From: a virus
Direction: 5' to 3' (one strand)
IMG/VR virus record: IMGVR_UViG_3300033153_007483
Location: 1 to 40,886 of that record
Length of the DNA: 40,886 nt
This document shows positions 21,894 through 30,650 of the stretch, one piece after another. The notes under the pieces are model-generated. The model made no database searches. It was not told where the DNA came from and worked only from the letters and a program-made list of their open reading frames with translations. Numbering within the stretch: the first letter of the stretch is position 1; the number at the start of each line of letters is the position of its first letter. A program made the translations under genes and the position numbers.

Positions 21894-22480
21894 CAGAGCT
21901 TAAATTATCAGAAGACTTTACAGCTTTATATTCTCTTAAGAAATATCTTCAAGTTGAGCTTGCTGATTTTAGTATTAAGCATGGTTGGCCAAAGCCCGAC
22001 GAAGAGTTGAAATTTCCGAGTATTTCACTATTTCAGTCAGGAGATACGGAGATAATAAACCATGATCCAAGATTGAGAGAAACTATAGATATTGATGACG
22101 ACGAAGTTAATGTCTTAGCAAGATATAACACTGGATCAATAGAACTATCTATAAATGCCGATATTTGGGAGACTTCCAAGTCTAGGCTAGGGTCGTCTTT
22201 CCTAGACCTTAAAAACGCTCTCAGCAAGTCTCAGGGGCAAAATATTGATAATCCGAAAGGATTAGAGCTTGAACTTCTCGGATATTTTGGAACACTAGCA
22301 AGGTATGACATTTTAAGATATAATTATATTATTGGAGAAGCGGAGTCTCAGCGATCAGAATATAGAATGAGAGTTGTTATATCTTGCCATTTTGATGAGA
22401 TTCGAGAAGTAGAGGTTTCAAAAATGATAGAGACTTCTATTCAACACGATATTTCAGTAAACGCTAACATAGGAGAATAA
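21890..22480 (+). CDS. Putative tail terminator protein
   Basis: 196 residues, overlapping the previous gene by 4 bases (ATGA). Alpha/beta with strands FPSISLFQSGDTEII, GSIELSINADIW and YRMRVVISCHFDEIRE. It lies between the gp10-like gene and the sheath gene, the normal position for a tail terminator. Assigned by order and size rather than a motif. Confidence 0.55.
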   Translation: MTELKLSEDFTALYSLKKYLQVELADFSIKHGWPKPDEELKFPSISLFQSGDTEIINHDPRLRETIDIDDDEVNVLARYNTGSIELSINADIWETSKSRLGSSFLDLKNALSKSQGQNIDNPKGLELELLGYFGTLARYDILRYNYIIGEAESQRSEYRMRVVISCHFDEIREVEVSKMIETSIQHDISVNANIGE

Positions 22481-22483
22481 CAA

Positions 22484-23932
22484 ATGGTTTTCAAAACAAA
22501 CAATCCCTTAGAGTACAATCAAGTTGATGGCATGGTTGCAGATGAGACAGCACCAGCACCACAAGTTCAAAGTGTTGGAGTTGGAACGGCAATTATAGTT
22601 GGCTTATTTAGCTGGGGGCCTACAAACGAATTATCCAAAGATTTTGCAAGACTTTCAGAAATTCAAAGGATCTATATGGATACTGCTATAAGCGGTATGG
22701 ATGCACTTAGAAATAAGTCATATTCTTCTCTAAAGGTTGTTAGGGCCTTGGTTGCTGATTCGGTTGCAGCAACTAAAACTTTTCAAGATGTTGACCCAAA
22801 AGACACAATTGTTTTCACAGGAAAATATAAAGGAGTAATGGGGAATAGTATTCAAGTTAAGATTGAAGATGGAACTACTACAGGTAAAAAATATACTGTT
22901 AAGTTAGATGATTCTGACAATGTTTCTCGTTTCCCTCAAGAAATTTATGACGATGTCGAGCTAGCAGATGTTGCAGAAGCTTTTTTAACTTCTAAGCTTG
23001 TTACTGTTGCTTTAGATGTTGCAGCCGATACAGAGCCAGAAGATGCAGCTTTCACAGCTCTTGCGGCAGGATCTAACGGAACGGCGGTTGATACTGATTA
23101 TGAAACAGCTATTAAATTAACTGAGTCAGAAGGTGCTGGGAATGTTGTTTTTCTTGATGTTTATACAGTGTTAAGAAATGGATATTTAAAAGCATCAATG
23201 GCAACAACTCAAGATAAAATGGCAATTCTTGGAGGCTCAGAAGCCGAAACAGTTGCCGAAGCTATTGCAGCGGTTGAAACTCTTCGAGATACAGAAGGAA
23301 GATTAATTTATGCGTTTAATTGGCTAGAGACTACGATTAGAGGTGCTAAAAGATTTATGTCGCCAGCAAGTTTCTACGCTTCCATAGTTTCAAATATTGG
23401 CCCACATATTGATCCAGCATATGCAGGAAATGCTAAATATTTATATGGTGTTTCAGATATTAAAAATAAACTTTCAAGAAATGATTTTATAAATCTTAAT
23501 ACTGCTGGTGTTTCTTCTTTCGAGTTTGTGAAAAACATTGGTTTTAATATTAAGTCTGGAATTGTTACGCAAGTTGCTAACAGTGAAAAAGTTATGATCT
23601 TAAGAAGAAGAATGTCAGATTTCTTGATTGAGTCACACTATACATTGATTAGAAATTATCAAAACGATGTGAACAGTCTTAAGAATAGAAAAGCTATTCA
23701 AGGTGGAATGTATAACTTCATTGAAAATAATTTAGAGAAAAATAATGTTCTTCCTAAAGATTCAGAAGTAGAGGGAGGACTTGCAAAGATCGTTGATATT
23801 GAAAGCCTTAACGATGATATTTCTATTGGCCAAGGTTTCAACTATATTCTTTACAAGCAGAGAATCTATTCAAGTATGCGTTGGATCGTTCTTAAGATTG
23901 AAGTTGGGACTGGTACAGTAGTAGAAGCTTAG
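22484..23932 (+). CDS. Contractile tail sheath protein
   Basis: 482 residues, SD GGAG. Features: GVGTAIIVGLFSWGPTNE (about 31-48), the common sheath motif near the N-terminus; FTGKYKGVMGNSIQVKIED (about 112-130), the domain-II entry; and a C-terminal INLNTAGVSSFEF/IESHYTLIRNYQ/IYSSMRWIVLKIEVG core that packs on the tube. It defines the phage as contractile-tailed. High confidence. Confidence 0.9.
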   Translation: MVFKTNNPLEYNQVDGMVADETAPAPQVQSVGVGTAIIVGLFSWGPTNELSKDFARLSEIQRIYMDTAISGMDALRNKSYSSLKVVRALVADSVAATKTFQDVDPKDTIVFTGKYKGVMGNSIQVKIEDGTTTGKKYTVKLDDSDNVSRFPQEIYDDVELADVAEAFLTSKLVTVALDVAADTEPEDAAFTALAAGSNGTAVDTDYETAIKLTESEGAGNVVFLDVYTVLRNGYLKASMATTQDKMAILGGSEAETVAEAIAAVETLRDTEGRLIYAFNWLETTIRGAKRFMSPASFYASIVSNIGPHIDPAYAGNAKYLYGVSDIKNKLSRNDFINLNTAGVSSFEFVKNIGFNIKSGIVTQVANSEKVMILRRRMSDFLIESHYTLIRNYQNDVNSLKNRKAIQGGMYNFIENNLEKNNVLPKDSEVEGGLAKIVDIESLNDDISIGQGFNYILYKQRIYSSMRWIVLKIEVGTGTVVEA

Positions 23933-23946
23933 TTAAATATTAATTC

Positions 23947-23964
23947 TTTTCGGAGGTAAGAAAA
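23947..23964 (+). promoter_or_regulatory. Hairpin with SD loop at the tail tube start
   Basis: TTTTC (23947-23951) can pair with GAAAA (23960-23964), leaving loop GGAGGTAA; the alternative pairing TTCTT/AAGAA keeps GGA in the loop too. The ATG (23964) touches the 3' arm. Part of the SD-in-loop set. Confidence 0.4.
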
Positions 23965-24386
23965 TGTCAACACCTAGTATAAAATCACATCAGTATGGAA
24001 TTGAGTTTTTCAGAGCTGGTAAAAAAGTCGTTATTGACACGATTACAAATGTATCTATTAATCAAGATTCTGATTTCAGTCGGTCTACTTATGTAGGAAA
24101 TCCAATTCCTGAAGGTGATCAGACTTTTAACGGACATTCTGGATCTTTTGATCTTGAAGTTAAGGGGCCAGAGCTTGACGATTTGATGGAAGCTATTACT
24201 ACTCAAAACTACAATGGCGTAGGAATTGACGACGTTGCGCTTCTTGAAACTGAAAACTACAGTGATGGAAGATCAGCCACATATCTCCATTTAGATGTTC
24301 AGTTGAAAATGAGTAAGACAGCTCAAGGAAATCAGAAAATGACTAAGAGAATTGATTTCCAGTCAGCTTTCAAAAAGAAAATTTAA
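23964..24386 (+). CDS. Tail tube protein
   Basis: 140 residues, SD CGGAGGT. Directly after the sheath. Beta-barrel-like sequence of contractile tube proteins: HQYGIEFFRAGKKVVIDTIT, then SRSTYVGNPIPEGDQTFNGH, GSFDLEVKGPELDDLM, and a strand TYLHLDVQLKMSKTA. It forms the inner tube through which DNA passes. High confidence from order and strand pattern. Confidence 0.82.
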   Translation: MSTPSIKSHQYGIEFFRAGKKVVIDTITNVSINQDSDFSRSTYVGNPIPEGDQTFNGHSGSFDLEVKGPELDDLMEAITTQNYNGVGIDDVALLETENYSDGRSATYLHLDVQLKMSKTAQGNQKMTKRIDFQSAFKKKI

Positions 24387-24400
24387 CCAAACTTTAACCA

Positions 24401-24427
24401 ATGGGAGAGATAAAGAGCCTCTCCCAT
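24401..24427 (+). other. 9-bp hairpin without T tract between tube and chaperone genes
   Basis: ATGGGAGAG (24401-24409) pairs perfectly with CTCTCCCAT (24419-24427) with a 9-nt loop. AACTC follows rather than a T run, so it is not a standard terminator. It could stabilise the sheath-tube mRNA 3' end or be an RNase processing site. Confidence 0.65.
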
Positions 24428-24447
24428 AACTCAAAAAGGGGCAATTT

Positions 24448-24774
24448 ATGAGTGAAGCAAAAACAGCGGTAAAAATAACTATTGGTAAAAAAGTTATTAT
24501 TGCTAGAAATCCAGTTAATGAAGATATTGAAAACGCAATGCGGATAACTGGTCAACAAATGAACGGATCAGAAGACAAAAATCTTTACATGTTCAAAATG
24601 CAAGACAACCTTCTAAAAGAATTACTTATTTCAGTTGATGGTGACACCGATGTCAGAAAGCCTTTGGATGATATGTTTAATCTGGTAGAGAAAACAAAAG
24701 CCGCGGCAGTAGTTCAGAAGATGGCTGGCTTGGGAAACGAAGTGAAAGTGACGGAGGAGATCGTAACCCTTTAA
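24448..24774 (+). CDS. Tail assembly chaperone, short form (gpG-like)
   Basis: 108 residues, SD AAGGGGC. Soluble alpha/beta protein (AVKITIGKKVIIARNPVNED, then NLLKELLISVDGD). It lies between tube and tape measure genes, the fixed position of G/GT-type chaperones. Near its end, codons GGA AAC preceded by G form a slippery G GGA AAC (24732-24738) leading to the long form described separately. Confidence 0.8.
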   Translation: MSEAKTAVKITIGKKVIIARNPVNEDIENAMRITGQQMNGSEDKNLYMFKMQDNLLKELLISVDGDTDVRKPLDDMFNLVEKTKAAAVVQKMAGLGNEVKVTEEIVTL

Positions 24775-24917
24775 AAGGGTATTTAAGTAAGGTCGTTTTT
24801 GCTCAGAGGTATACCAGTATCAGCCGTGAAGAGATCAGGGATATGCCACCAGAAGAGTTTGAAGATTACTTAGAGTCACTTCAGGAATTAATAAACAGGG
24901 AGAACGCAATAGAATGA
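24448..24917 (+). CDS. Tail assembly chaperone, -1 frameshift long form (gpGT-like)
   Basis: Slipping back one base at G GGA AAC (24732-24738, the lambda-type slippery heptamer with C instead of the final G) joins 97 codons of frame 0 to 59 codons of the -1 frame, giving 156 residues and ending at TGA 24915-24917. The added tail includes FAQRYTSISREEIRDMPPEE, followed by an acidic helix, a typical 'T domain'. The -1 frame is open only from 24681 to this stop, has no good start of its own, and its stop overlaps the tape measure ATG. Such fusions bind the tape measure during tail assembly. Strong evidence by position, heptamer and open frame. Confidence 0.85.
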
Positions 24918-26839
24918 CGGCACTAATCGAAGGTTTTAAAATTGTTACAGAATTTGCCTTCGATGCAGGATTGGCAAGTGCTGAAATTGGCGGTATCCAA
25001 GGGCAGATAGGAAAGTTATCAAGTGGAATTGATGATCTCTTATATCAAGCTCAAAACTTTGGTCTTAACTTTGCCGCTTCTTTCACTGGTTTAGGTGGCG
25101 GCATTATTGGAATAATCGGATCGGCAATTACTGCTTCAGATCAGTTTAATAAAGCTCAGTTATCTTTTTCTAATATCATGGCATCAAATCTCGATATGTT
25201 TTCAGGAAGTATTACCACTTTCAACGATAGAATGTTAGCTTCAAAAAATATTATTGCTGATATTGTTAAGGACTCAAGAGAGTTTGCTATACCAGCAAAG
25301 GTATTGCTTCAAACTACAGAAATAATAGGTGGTCTTACTGCGCCACTTGGCCTTACAGGAACAAATTTCGGAACCTCAAGAGAATTATCTGCAAACTATT
25401 TGAAAGCTTCTCGTTCAATGGGACTAGATCCTAGCCAACAAATGAATCAATTCGTTAATATTGTAACTGGACACGCAACACAACAAGGTATGCTAGGTCA
25501 GAGACTTTTTAAAGAAGTTGGAATTGAAGATACTGAAGGGAATGTTTTAAGAACAGCTAAGGCATGGAATAAGTTCTTTGAGTCAGACAAAATTAACGCA
25601 ATAGCCGCTTTAAATAAAGCAATGGATAGATTTACAAAAAATGCTGATGAATTAGCAGGGTCTACCAATACAATGTCAGCATTATTTCAGAAAGCAAAAG
25701 ATCTATTCTTTGGATTTGGTAGCATATTGAAGCCTTTGGGTGATGTTATATTGCCAACAGTTTCAAGGTATCTAAGCCAAATAATTGATTTAGTTCAAAA
25801 GCAAGGTGGTAATATAGTTCAAACTATTGCAAATTTAATTGAGCCAATAGTTAAAGCACCAGAGAAATTTTTAATAAAACTAATGCAACTTAAAAACCTA
25901 GCTGGTGATATTGCTAGTGCTGCTGGAATTGCGTCTCTCGGTCTTATGCTAACTCATTTAGGGCAAGGACTTGCGTTTCTTGGAGGTAGTACTATTCTAG
26001 CTGGAATAGGTAGCTTCATAACATCAATACCAATACTAGGGACTTTTATAACTTTCCTAGTGAAAGCTTCTGGCGCAATAGGGACTTTTATTGTTGGTGC
26101 TGGTGGACTAGTTAGCACAATATTAAACCTTAGTGGTGTTTTTGCTGGATTAACAATTTATTTTCAAGCTATATCAAGAGCTTTTGCCAAGGCAGATATA
26201 GCAAATTTTTATACAATGGTTAAAAACTCAGATAAATTTGTAGAACTTATAGGAAGAGGTGCCGCCGCGCTTGAGGAAATATTTAGACCTATAGAAGTTG
26301 TTATAGAAAGCCTTTCTGAATTATTTTTGCTTTTTATTCCTGCTGGATCTCAAACTGAAGGTTTTATAAGCATACTTGATATATTAGTTAGTGCTTTAGA
26401 GCTAGCGTCAAGCGGTGTAAGACAATTTTTAGGTGGTATCATGGGTTTTGTTCATGGCCTAGTAGAAGCCTTCTCCCCTCTTATGAAGATGATAGCAGGG
26501 ATAGCAGAGCAAGGGCCTATAGATTATATTAAGAACCTTGTTGCTGGCGGAGAGTCTAACCCTTTTGAGGGATACGGAATTGATAGCATAATGAGTAAAA
26601 TGATTGAGGGTTATGATAAATATTCCAGACCATACCTTGAGACAAAAAAGGGTGATAAAGATAAAGAGGTAACGCAAAGTAATGTTAACATAGGTCAAGT
26701 TAATCAAGAGTTTAACATTAAGCATGAAGTGCAGCCTGACAGAATAGCTTTTACTGTTAAAGAGCAGCTTTCAAAACTTAGCAAAAATTCAAAAAGTCGT
26801 AAAGCTGGCGGTATTAAAAGAGCCGCTTTCTCTCGATAG
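24914..26839 (+). CDS. Tail tape measure protein
   Basis: 641 residues, overlapping the frameshift product stop (ATGA). Ala/Gly/Ile-rich hydrophobic and amphipathic helices: FAASFTGLGGGIIGIIGSAI (about 56-75) and several Gly-Ile segments at about 335-420. A polar helical middle and a Lys/Ser-rich C-terminus (SKLSKNSKSRKAGG). The tape measure sets tail length and lines the tube. By the usual 0.15 nm per residue it suggests a tail of roughly 95 nm (estimate). High confidence. Confidence 0.88.
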   Translation: MTALIEGFKIVTEFAFDAGLASAEIGGIQGQIGKLSSGIDDLLYQAQNFGLNFAASFTGLGGGIIGIIGSAITASDQFNKAQLSFSNIMASNLDMFSGSITTFNDRMLASKNIIADIVKDSREFAIPAKVLLQTTEIIGGLTAPLGLTGTNFGTSRELSANYLKASRSMGLDPSQQMNQFVNIVTGHATQQGMLGQRLFKEVGIEDTEGNVLRTAKAWNKFFESDKINAIAALNKAMDRFTKNADELAGSTNTMSALFQKAKDLFFGFGSILKPLGDVILPTVSRYLSQIIDLVQKQGGNIVQTIANLIEPIVKAPEKFLIKLMQLKNLAGDIASAAGIASLGLMLTHLGQGLAFLGGSTILAGIGSFITSIPILGTFITFLVKASGAIGTFIVGAGGLVSTILNLSGVFAGLTIYFQAISRAFAKADIANFYTMVKNSDKFVELIGRGAAALEEIFRPIEVVIESLSELFLLFIPAGSQTEGFISILDILVSALELASSGVRQFLGGIMGFVHGLVEAFSPLMKMIAGIAEQGPIDYIKNLVAGGESNPFEGYGIDSIMSKMIEGYDKYSRPYLETKKGDKDKEVTQSNVNIGQVNQEFNIKHEVQPDRIAFTVKEQLSKLSKNSKSRKAGGIKRAAFSR

Positions 26840-26852
26840 ATAAGGGGTTCTT

Positions 26853-27974
26853 ATGTCTTTATTGGACAGCACTAAATCATCAGTAAGCCAAGCAACAACT
26901 TTTATAAACAAACTAACTGCTGATCTTCTAATACCATTTAGTTATGGGGAAAAAGATTTTGAATATTTTTTAATTCAAGAACTTGAAGGGCCAAAAAAAG
27001 AAGTTTACTTAAGAGGGAATCAGTTGCCACATGATAGCCTTCCTTTCGGTGGCAAGCAAAGAATTGTTAAGGAGTTCTATTCTGGCTACACAGAGCCTGT
27101 TATGCATATCTTAGGGCCTCAAGAGAGCGATTCAATCATAAAGGGTAAGCTGAAGGATAAGAGGTTCCCAATTGGTGGCCATGGCGTTTCTATGGAGATC
27201 CAGAAGCTAATAGACTCTATTCGGATAAGAGGAAATCTTTGCCGTTTCGTAATGGGAGAGTGGGAAAGATATGGATTTATAGAAGAGGTTGATTTTAGAG
27301 TTTTCAGAACTACCGAGATCGAATACGAAATAAAGCTTTCAGTAAGTGGGTTTACTGCCCCACAAAATGCTAAGTTTCTTGAAAAAGATAGACTTGTTCC
27401 ATTTGATATAAACGAGGCTTTAATAGCTGAAGCAGATAAGTTTTTAAAGCTTGGATTAGATTATCCCGATGGTATCCCTTTTAGTATATTAAGACTTTTT
27501 AATTCTTTAATTGGTGCAATAGCTGGCGCAATAAATGCATTAACTTCTTTTGTCGATGGAATTATTAAAGCTATCGGAGATATAAAGAAAACTATAAACA
27601 GGGCAATAAGTTTAATAAGGCATACAAAAAACAAGATTGCTCAATATGTTAGCTTTGTAAGTAATTTTAGTTTTAATGATCTTGATTACTCTAGCCTTAC
27701 GTCACGTTATGACATGGGAAAATATACTGCTGGTCAAGTTTCAGGATCGGCTTCAATGTATTCTCTCTTAAATAAATTCGAAGGTAGATTTAAAAATATA
27801 TTGGCAGAGAATCCGCTTGATAGTCACATGGTTGTTACCGATGATACTCTTCAAAGCATAGCGATTAAATATTACAATGATTCTGCACAATGGAAAAAGA
27901 TCTATGATTACAATGATCTTTATACTACACAGCTTGAGACTGGTACTGTTTTAGATATTCCTGAGCTTGGTTAA
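26853..27974 (+). CDS. Baseplate/tail protein with C-terminal LysM-like domain (Mu gp43/DNA circulation N-like)
   Basis: 373 residues, SD AAGGGG. The first 180 residues fit the N-terminal domain of Mu gp43 or 'DNA circularisation' type proteins (FEYFLIQELEGPKKEVYLRG, then GGKQRIVKEFYSGYTEPVMH). A hydrophobic helical stretch lies at about 210-240. The C-terminus (HMVVTDDTLQSIAIKYYNDS, then WKKIYDYNDLY, then GTVLDIPE) is a LysM-like domain, as in tail proteins joining tube and hub. Order before the hub gene agrees. Confidence 0.72.
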   Translation: MSLLDSTKSSVSQATTFINKLTADLLIPFSYGEKDFEYFLIQELEGPKKEVYLRGNQLPHDSLPFGGKQRIVKEFYSGYTEPVMHILGPQESDSIIKGKLKDKRFPIGGHGVSMEIQKLIDSIRIRGNLCRFVMGEWERYGFIEEVDFRVFRTTEIEYEIKLSVSGFTAPQNAKFLEKDRLVPFDINEALIAEADKFLKLGLDYPDGIPFSILRLFNSLIGAIAGAINALTSFVDGIIKAIGDIKKTINRAISLIRHTKNKIAQYVSFVSNFSFNDLDYSSLTSRYDMGKYTAGQVSGSASMYSLLNKFEGRFKNILAENPLDSHMVVTDDTLQSIAIKYYNDSAQWKKIYDYNDLYTTQLETGTVLDIPELG

Positions 27975-27995
27975 TTATTAAGATGAGAGGTAGAA

Positions 27996-29420
27996 ATTAG
28001 CATATATTATCCGCAAGGCGCAATTATTCTTGATGTTATATGGGAAGATTTCGGAAACTTTGATAATAAAGAACTTAACGAAGTTTCACAATTACAAATC
28101 TTAGCTAGAAACTTATCAGTTGAAATCAATGATTATAAAGAAGCTGATTCATTTAAAGCCGAGATTGATTACAAGTCATTTCCCTTTGATCCAAGGTGTA
28201 TAAGACAATGCAAAGTTTCTATTTACATGGAAGATAGAAAATCTATATTTTCAGGAAGGGGAAATAGTTTAAATTTATTAATTCCTTCAGAAGATAATAA
28301 TCTTTTCGTTGGTTACGCCGATAAAGAAGCTATAGAGTTCAATGAAACGTCAAGAACTGTATCAATAGAGGGTAGAGATCTTACCTCTTTATTTACTGAT
28401 GCTAAGTATTTAGGTAAACCAGTTGCGTTAACTGTTCCTGTAAATATCGTTATAGAAAATCTTGTTAAGCAGCAAGATTCAACTAAGAGCATGGAAGTCA
28501 TAAATTTACTCGATGAGGACTTACCCATATTGTCAAAGTTAGGCTCAGACCTTTCTACCACTTCCTCACTTGTTAATCCTAAGAGAAATTCGTCATTCTG
28601 GGATATGATACAAGATATAATAGATCGTGCTGGATTAATTTGTTATGTGGACAGAGATAAATTAGTAATAAACAAACCTAGAAACTTATTTAAAAAGCAG
28701 AAAGTTAAAAACTTTATCTATGGTAAAAACTTAAGCAAACTTTCACTTGAAAGAGAACTAGGAAGGCACAAAGGCTTCAATATTCTTGTTAGATCCATGA
28801 ACTTAAAAGATAAGAAATTGTATGAAGCAAAAATACCAAAGGACTCAGGTCGCGAGGATCTCGGCGGAGGGATAGAAGTAACAATTCCGCAGCTGGACAG
28901 TAAAGGGAAAAAAATTGATCCTCAAAAACCAGCTCCATACCTCACTCATAATATCGCGGATGTTTTCAGTAAAGAGAAACTTATTGAGATAGGAGAGTCA
29001 ATTTACGAAGAGCTATCAAGGCAACAAATTGAAGGAAGTTTAGAAACTAAAGAAATGGAGATCCCCGAGACTCCTTACTTGAAAGATAAAGAAGGATCTT
29101 ATACACCATTTTCTAGCAGAGAGTCGGAACCTGTTAATTTCAGCACTATAAGAAATGGAACAGCTATCCAAATTTTTATTGATATTTCAGACTTGGAAAA
29201 GATTAGAACTATTTCAAGTATGCAAGAGAGAAAGAAATATTTAAGACTTCAAGGCTTTTCTTCCAAAGTATCGTCTGCTCTTGCAGAGTCTTTAAATCGG
29301 GCCTCTTATACTTTTTACACCAAATCGGTTAATTTCAGAATTGATCAAGATTCAGGTTTCTCTATGGATATAAAATTTATAAACTTTATCGAATTAGACA
29401 ATAAGGGCTTAGGTTTATAA
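27996..29420 (+). CDS. Baseplate hub protein (Mu gp44/P2 gpD-like) with ATT start
   Basis: 474 residues if read from ATT 27996. The frame is open from a TGA at 27984-27986 but has no ATG, GTG or TTG before ATG 28227. The 77 residues ahead of that ATG look conserved and needed (SIYYPQGAIILDVIWEDFGN, ARNLSVEINDYKEADSFKAE, PFDPRCIRQCKVSIYM). GAGAGG lies 5 bases before the ATT. Later segments VSIEGRDLTSLFTDAKYLG and FWDMIQDIIDRAGLICYVD are typical of hub proteins of the gpD/gp44 family. Either a rare ATT start is used or ATT is a sequencing error for ATG. Family confident; start unusual. Confidence 0.78.
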   Translation: MSIYYPQGAIILDVIWEDFGNFDNKELNEVSQLQILARNLSVEINDYKEADSFKAEIDYKSFPFDPRCIRQCKVSIYMEDRKSIFSGRGNSLNLLIPSEDNNLFVGYADKEAIEFNETSRTVSIEGRDLTSLFTDAKYLGKPVALTVPVNIVIENLVKQQDSTKSMEVINLLDEDLPILSKLGSDLSTTSSLVNPKRNSSFWDMIQDIIDRAGLICYVDRDKLVINKPRNLFKKQKVKNFIYGKNLSKLSLERELGRHKGFNILVRSMNLKDKKLYEAKIPKDSGREDLGGGIEVTIPQLDSKGKKIDPQKPAPYLTHNIADVFSKEKLIEIGESIYEELSRQQIEGSLETKEMEIPETPYLKDKEGSYTPFSSRESEPVNFSTIRNGTAIQIFIDISDLEKIRTISSMQERKKYLRLQGFSSKVSSALAESLNRASYTFYTKSVNFRIDQDSGFSMDIKFINFIELDNKGLGL

Positions 29421-30052
29421 TGTCAGATGTATTACAAGAACTAAGAGAGATGATGATAGATGATAGCTTTAAGATTTCTTTAGCATTAATTGAAAGAGTT
29501 CATATTGCCGATGATCTTACTCATTTAAGAGCCGAGTGCTTAACTTTACCTGATTCATATCATATTATAGCAGAAATTGGGTCAGATTCAGTGGGTGGTA
29601 GATCCATAACCTTACCCAATAAAGATGATTTAGTATTAATAGCTTTCACTGACGAGGATCAAAAGGCAGTAATTTTAAAAAGTCTTTACTCGAATAGTGA
29701 TAAAATTCCAAAACAAGCCATAACTGGCGATACTGTTTTAGAGTCACTAATCACCAAAAAACTATGGTTATCATCAAAAAATAGGATAAATTTGTCCGAA
29801 AGTGATGCAGAACCTACCGAAAACCTCGTTTTTGGGCAGATTTTTAAAAGTTTTGCCAGTGATTTGCTCACGATAATTTCAACAAAATTTGATAATAGCT
29901 CTCAACATACCCATATTGGTAATTTAGGAATTAAAACAACTCCAACAGATAAGGCAGTAGATGACCAAACTTCTAAGGCAGATATTGACCAGTTGAAGAG
30001 TTCTCCAATTGATAATGGTGAAATATTGTCAGAATTGTCTTATACTGATTAA
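29420..30052 (+). CDS. Baseplate spike/assembly protein (gpV, Mu gp45-like)
   Basis: 210 residues, overlapping the hub stop (TAATG). An OB-like N-terminal part (SFKISLALIERVHIADDLTH ... RSITLPNKDDLVLIAFTDED) and a C-terminal stretch with QHTHIGNLGIKTTPT. The HxH followed by Gly and Pro-Thr resembles the end region of gpV-type spikes, where His residues bind metal. It follows the hub gene as in Mu and P2. Good confidence. Confidence 0.75.
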   Translation: MSDVLQELREMMIDDSFKISLALIERVHIADDLTHLRAECLTLPDSYHIIAEIGSDSVGGRSITLPNKDDLVLIAFTDEDQKAVILKSLYSNSDKIPKQAITGDTVLESLITKKLWLSSKNRINLSESDAEPTENLVFGQIFKSFASDLLTIISTKFDNSSQHTHIGNLGIKTTPTDKAVDDQTSKADIDQLKSSPIDNGEILSELSYTD

Positions 30053-30063
30053 AAGAGGTTTTA

Positions 30064-30273
30064 ATGCCATTAACTATAGCAACATCAAAAGCAATTTATT
30101 TAGAAGAGCTTGAAAATGAATTTTCTTCCATTGATGATCCAGCACAGGCGGAGAGATTTGCTAATGTTTTCGCAAATGCTGTAAATAGAATACTTCTCGA
30201 AACAGTCGATGTTAATGCAGGAAGTTTTGCAAATTCTGGTGGAGCAGTTTCTGGACAAGGAGAAATAGCGTAA
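30064..30273 (+). CDS. Small baseplate-cluster protein
   Basis: 69 residues, SD AGAGGT. Helical N-terminal two-thirds (YLEELENEFSSIDDPAQAER, then FANAVNRIL) and a Gly/Ala/Ser end. It overlaps the gp25-like gene by one base. It is not a recognisable PAAR protein. Unknown role in the baseplate. Confidence 0.5.
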   Translation: MPLTIATSKAIYLEELENEFSSIDDPAQAERFANVFANAVNRILLETVDVNAGSFANSGGAVSGQGEIA

Positions 30274-30650
30274 TGAGTAAAATACAAGACTCTTACAAAA
30301 GAGATTTCCTCCACAATGAAGATTATCAACCTACGTCTAGTGGTGATTATGTAACAATTAGTGGTATTGAGAATGTTAAACAAAGACTTTATCACAGGCT
30401 AATAACTCAAAAAGGTGAAATAGTTCATCGTCCAGATTTCGGGGTAGGAATTTATAAATATAAAAACGCAGTGCCAACCTTATCAACTCAAACAGAAATA
30501 GCCCTAGATATTAAAAAGCAATTCATGGATGATATAGATATTGAAGATGTTGAAAAAGTTTCAATTAGATTTGATAATGGTATATTTTATATAAGCACAA
30601 AAATTTTAATCAAAGGCTACGGATCTACTGATCTGGATTTAGAGGTTTAA
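30273..30650 (+). CDS. Baseplate wedge protein, gpW/gp25-like (Mu gp46)
   Basis: 125 residues, AAGGAG upstream. Signature segments: ENVKQRLYHRLITQKGEIVHRP is split here as VKQRLYHRLITQKGEI and the following DFGVGIYKYK, matching 'I..RL.T..GE...P.FG' of gp25-like wedge proteins. It joins sheath and baseplate. High confidence. Confidence 0.85.
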   Translation: MSKIQDSYKRDFLHNEDYQPTSSGDYVTISGIENVKQRLYHRLITQKGEIVHRPDFGVGIYKYKNAVPTLSTQTEIALDIKKQFMDDIDIEDVEKVSIRFDNGIFYISTKILIKGYGSTDLDLEV

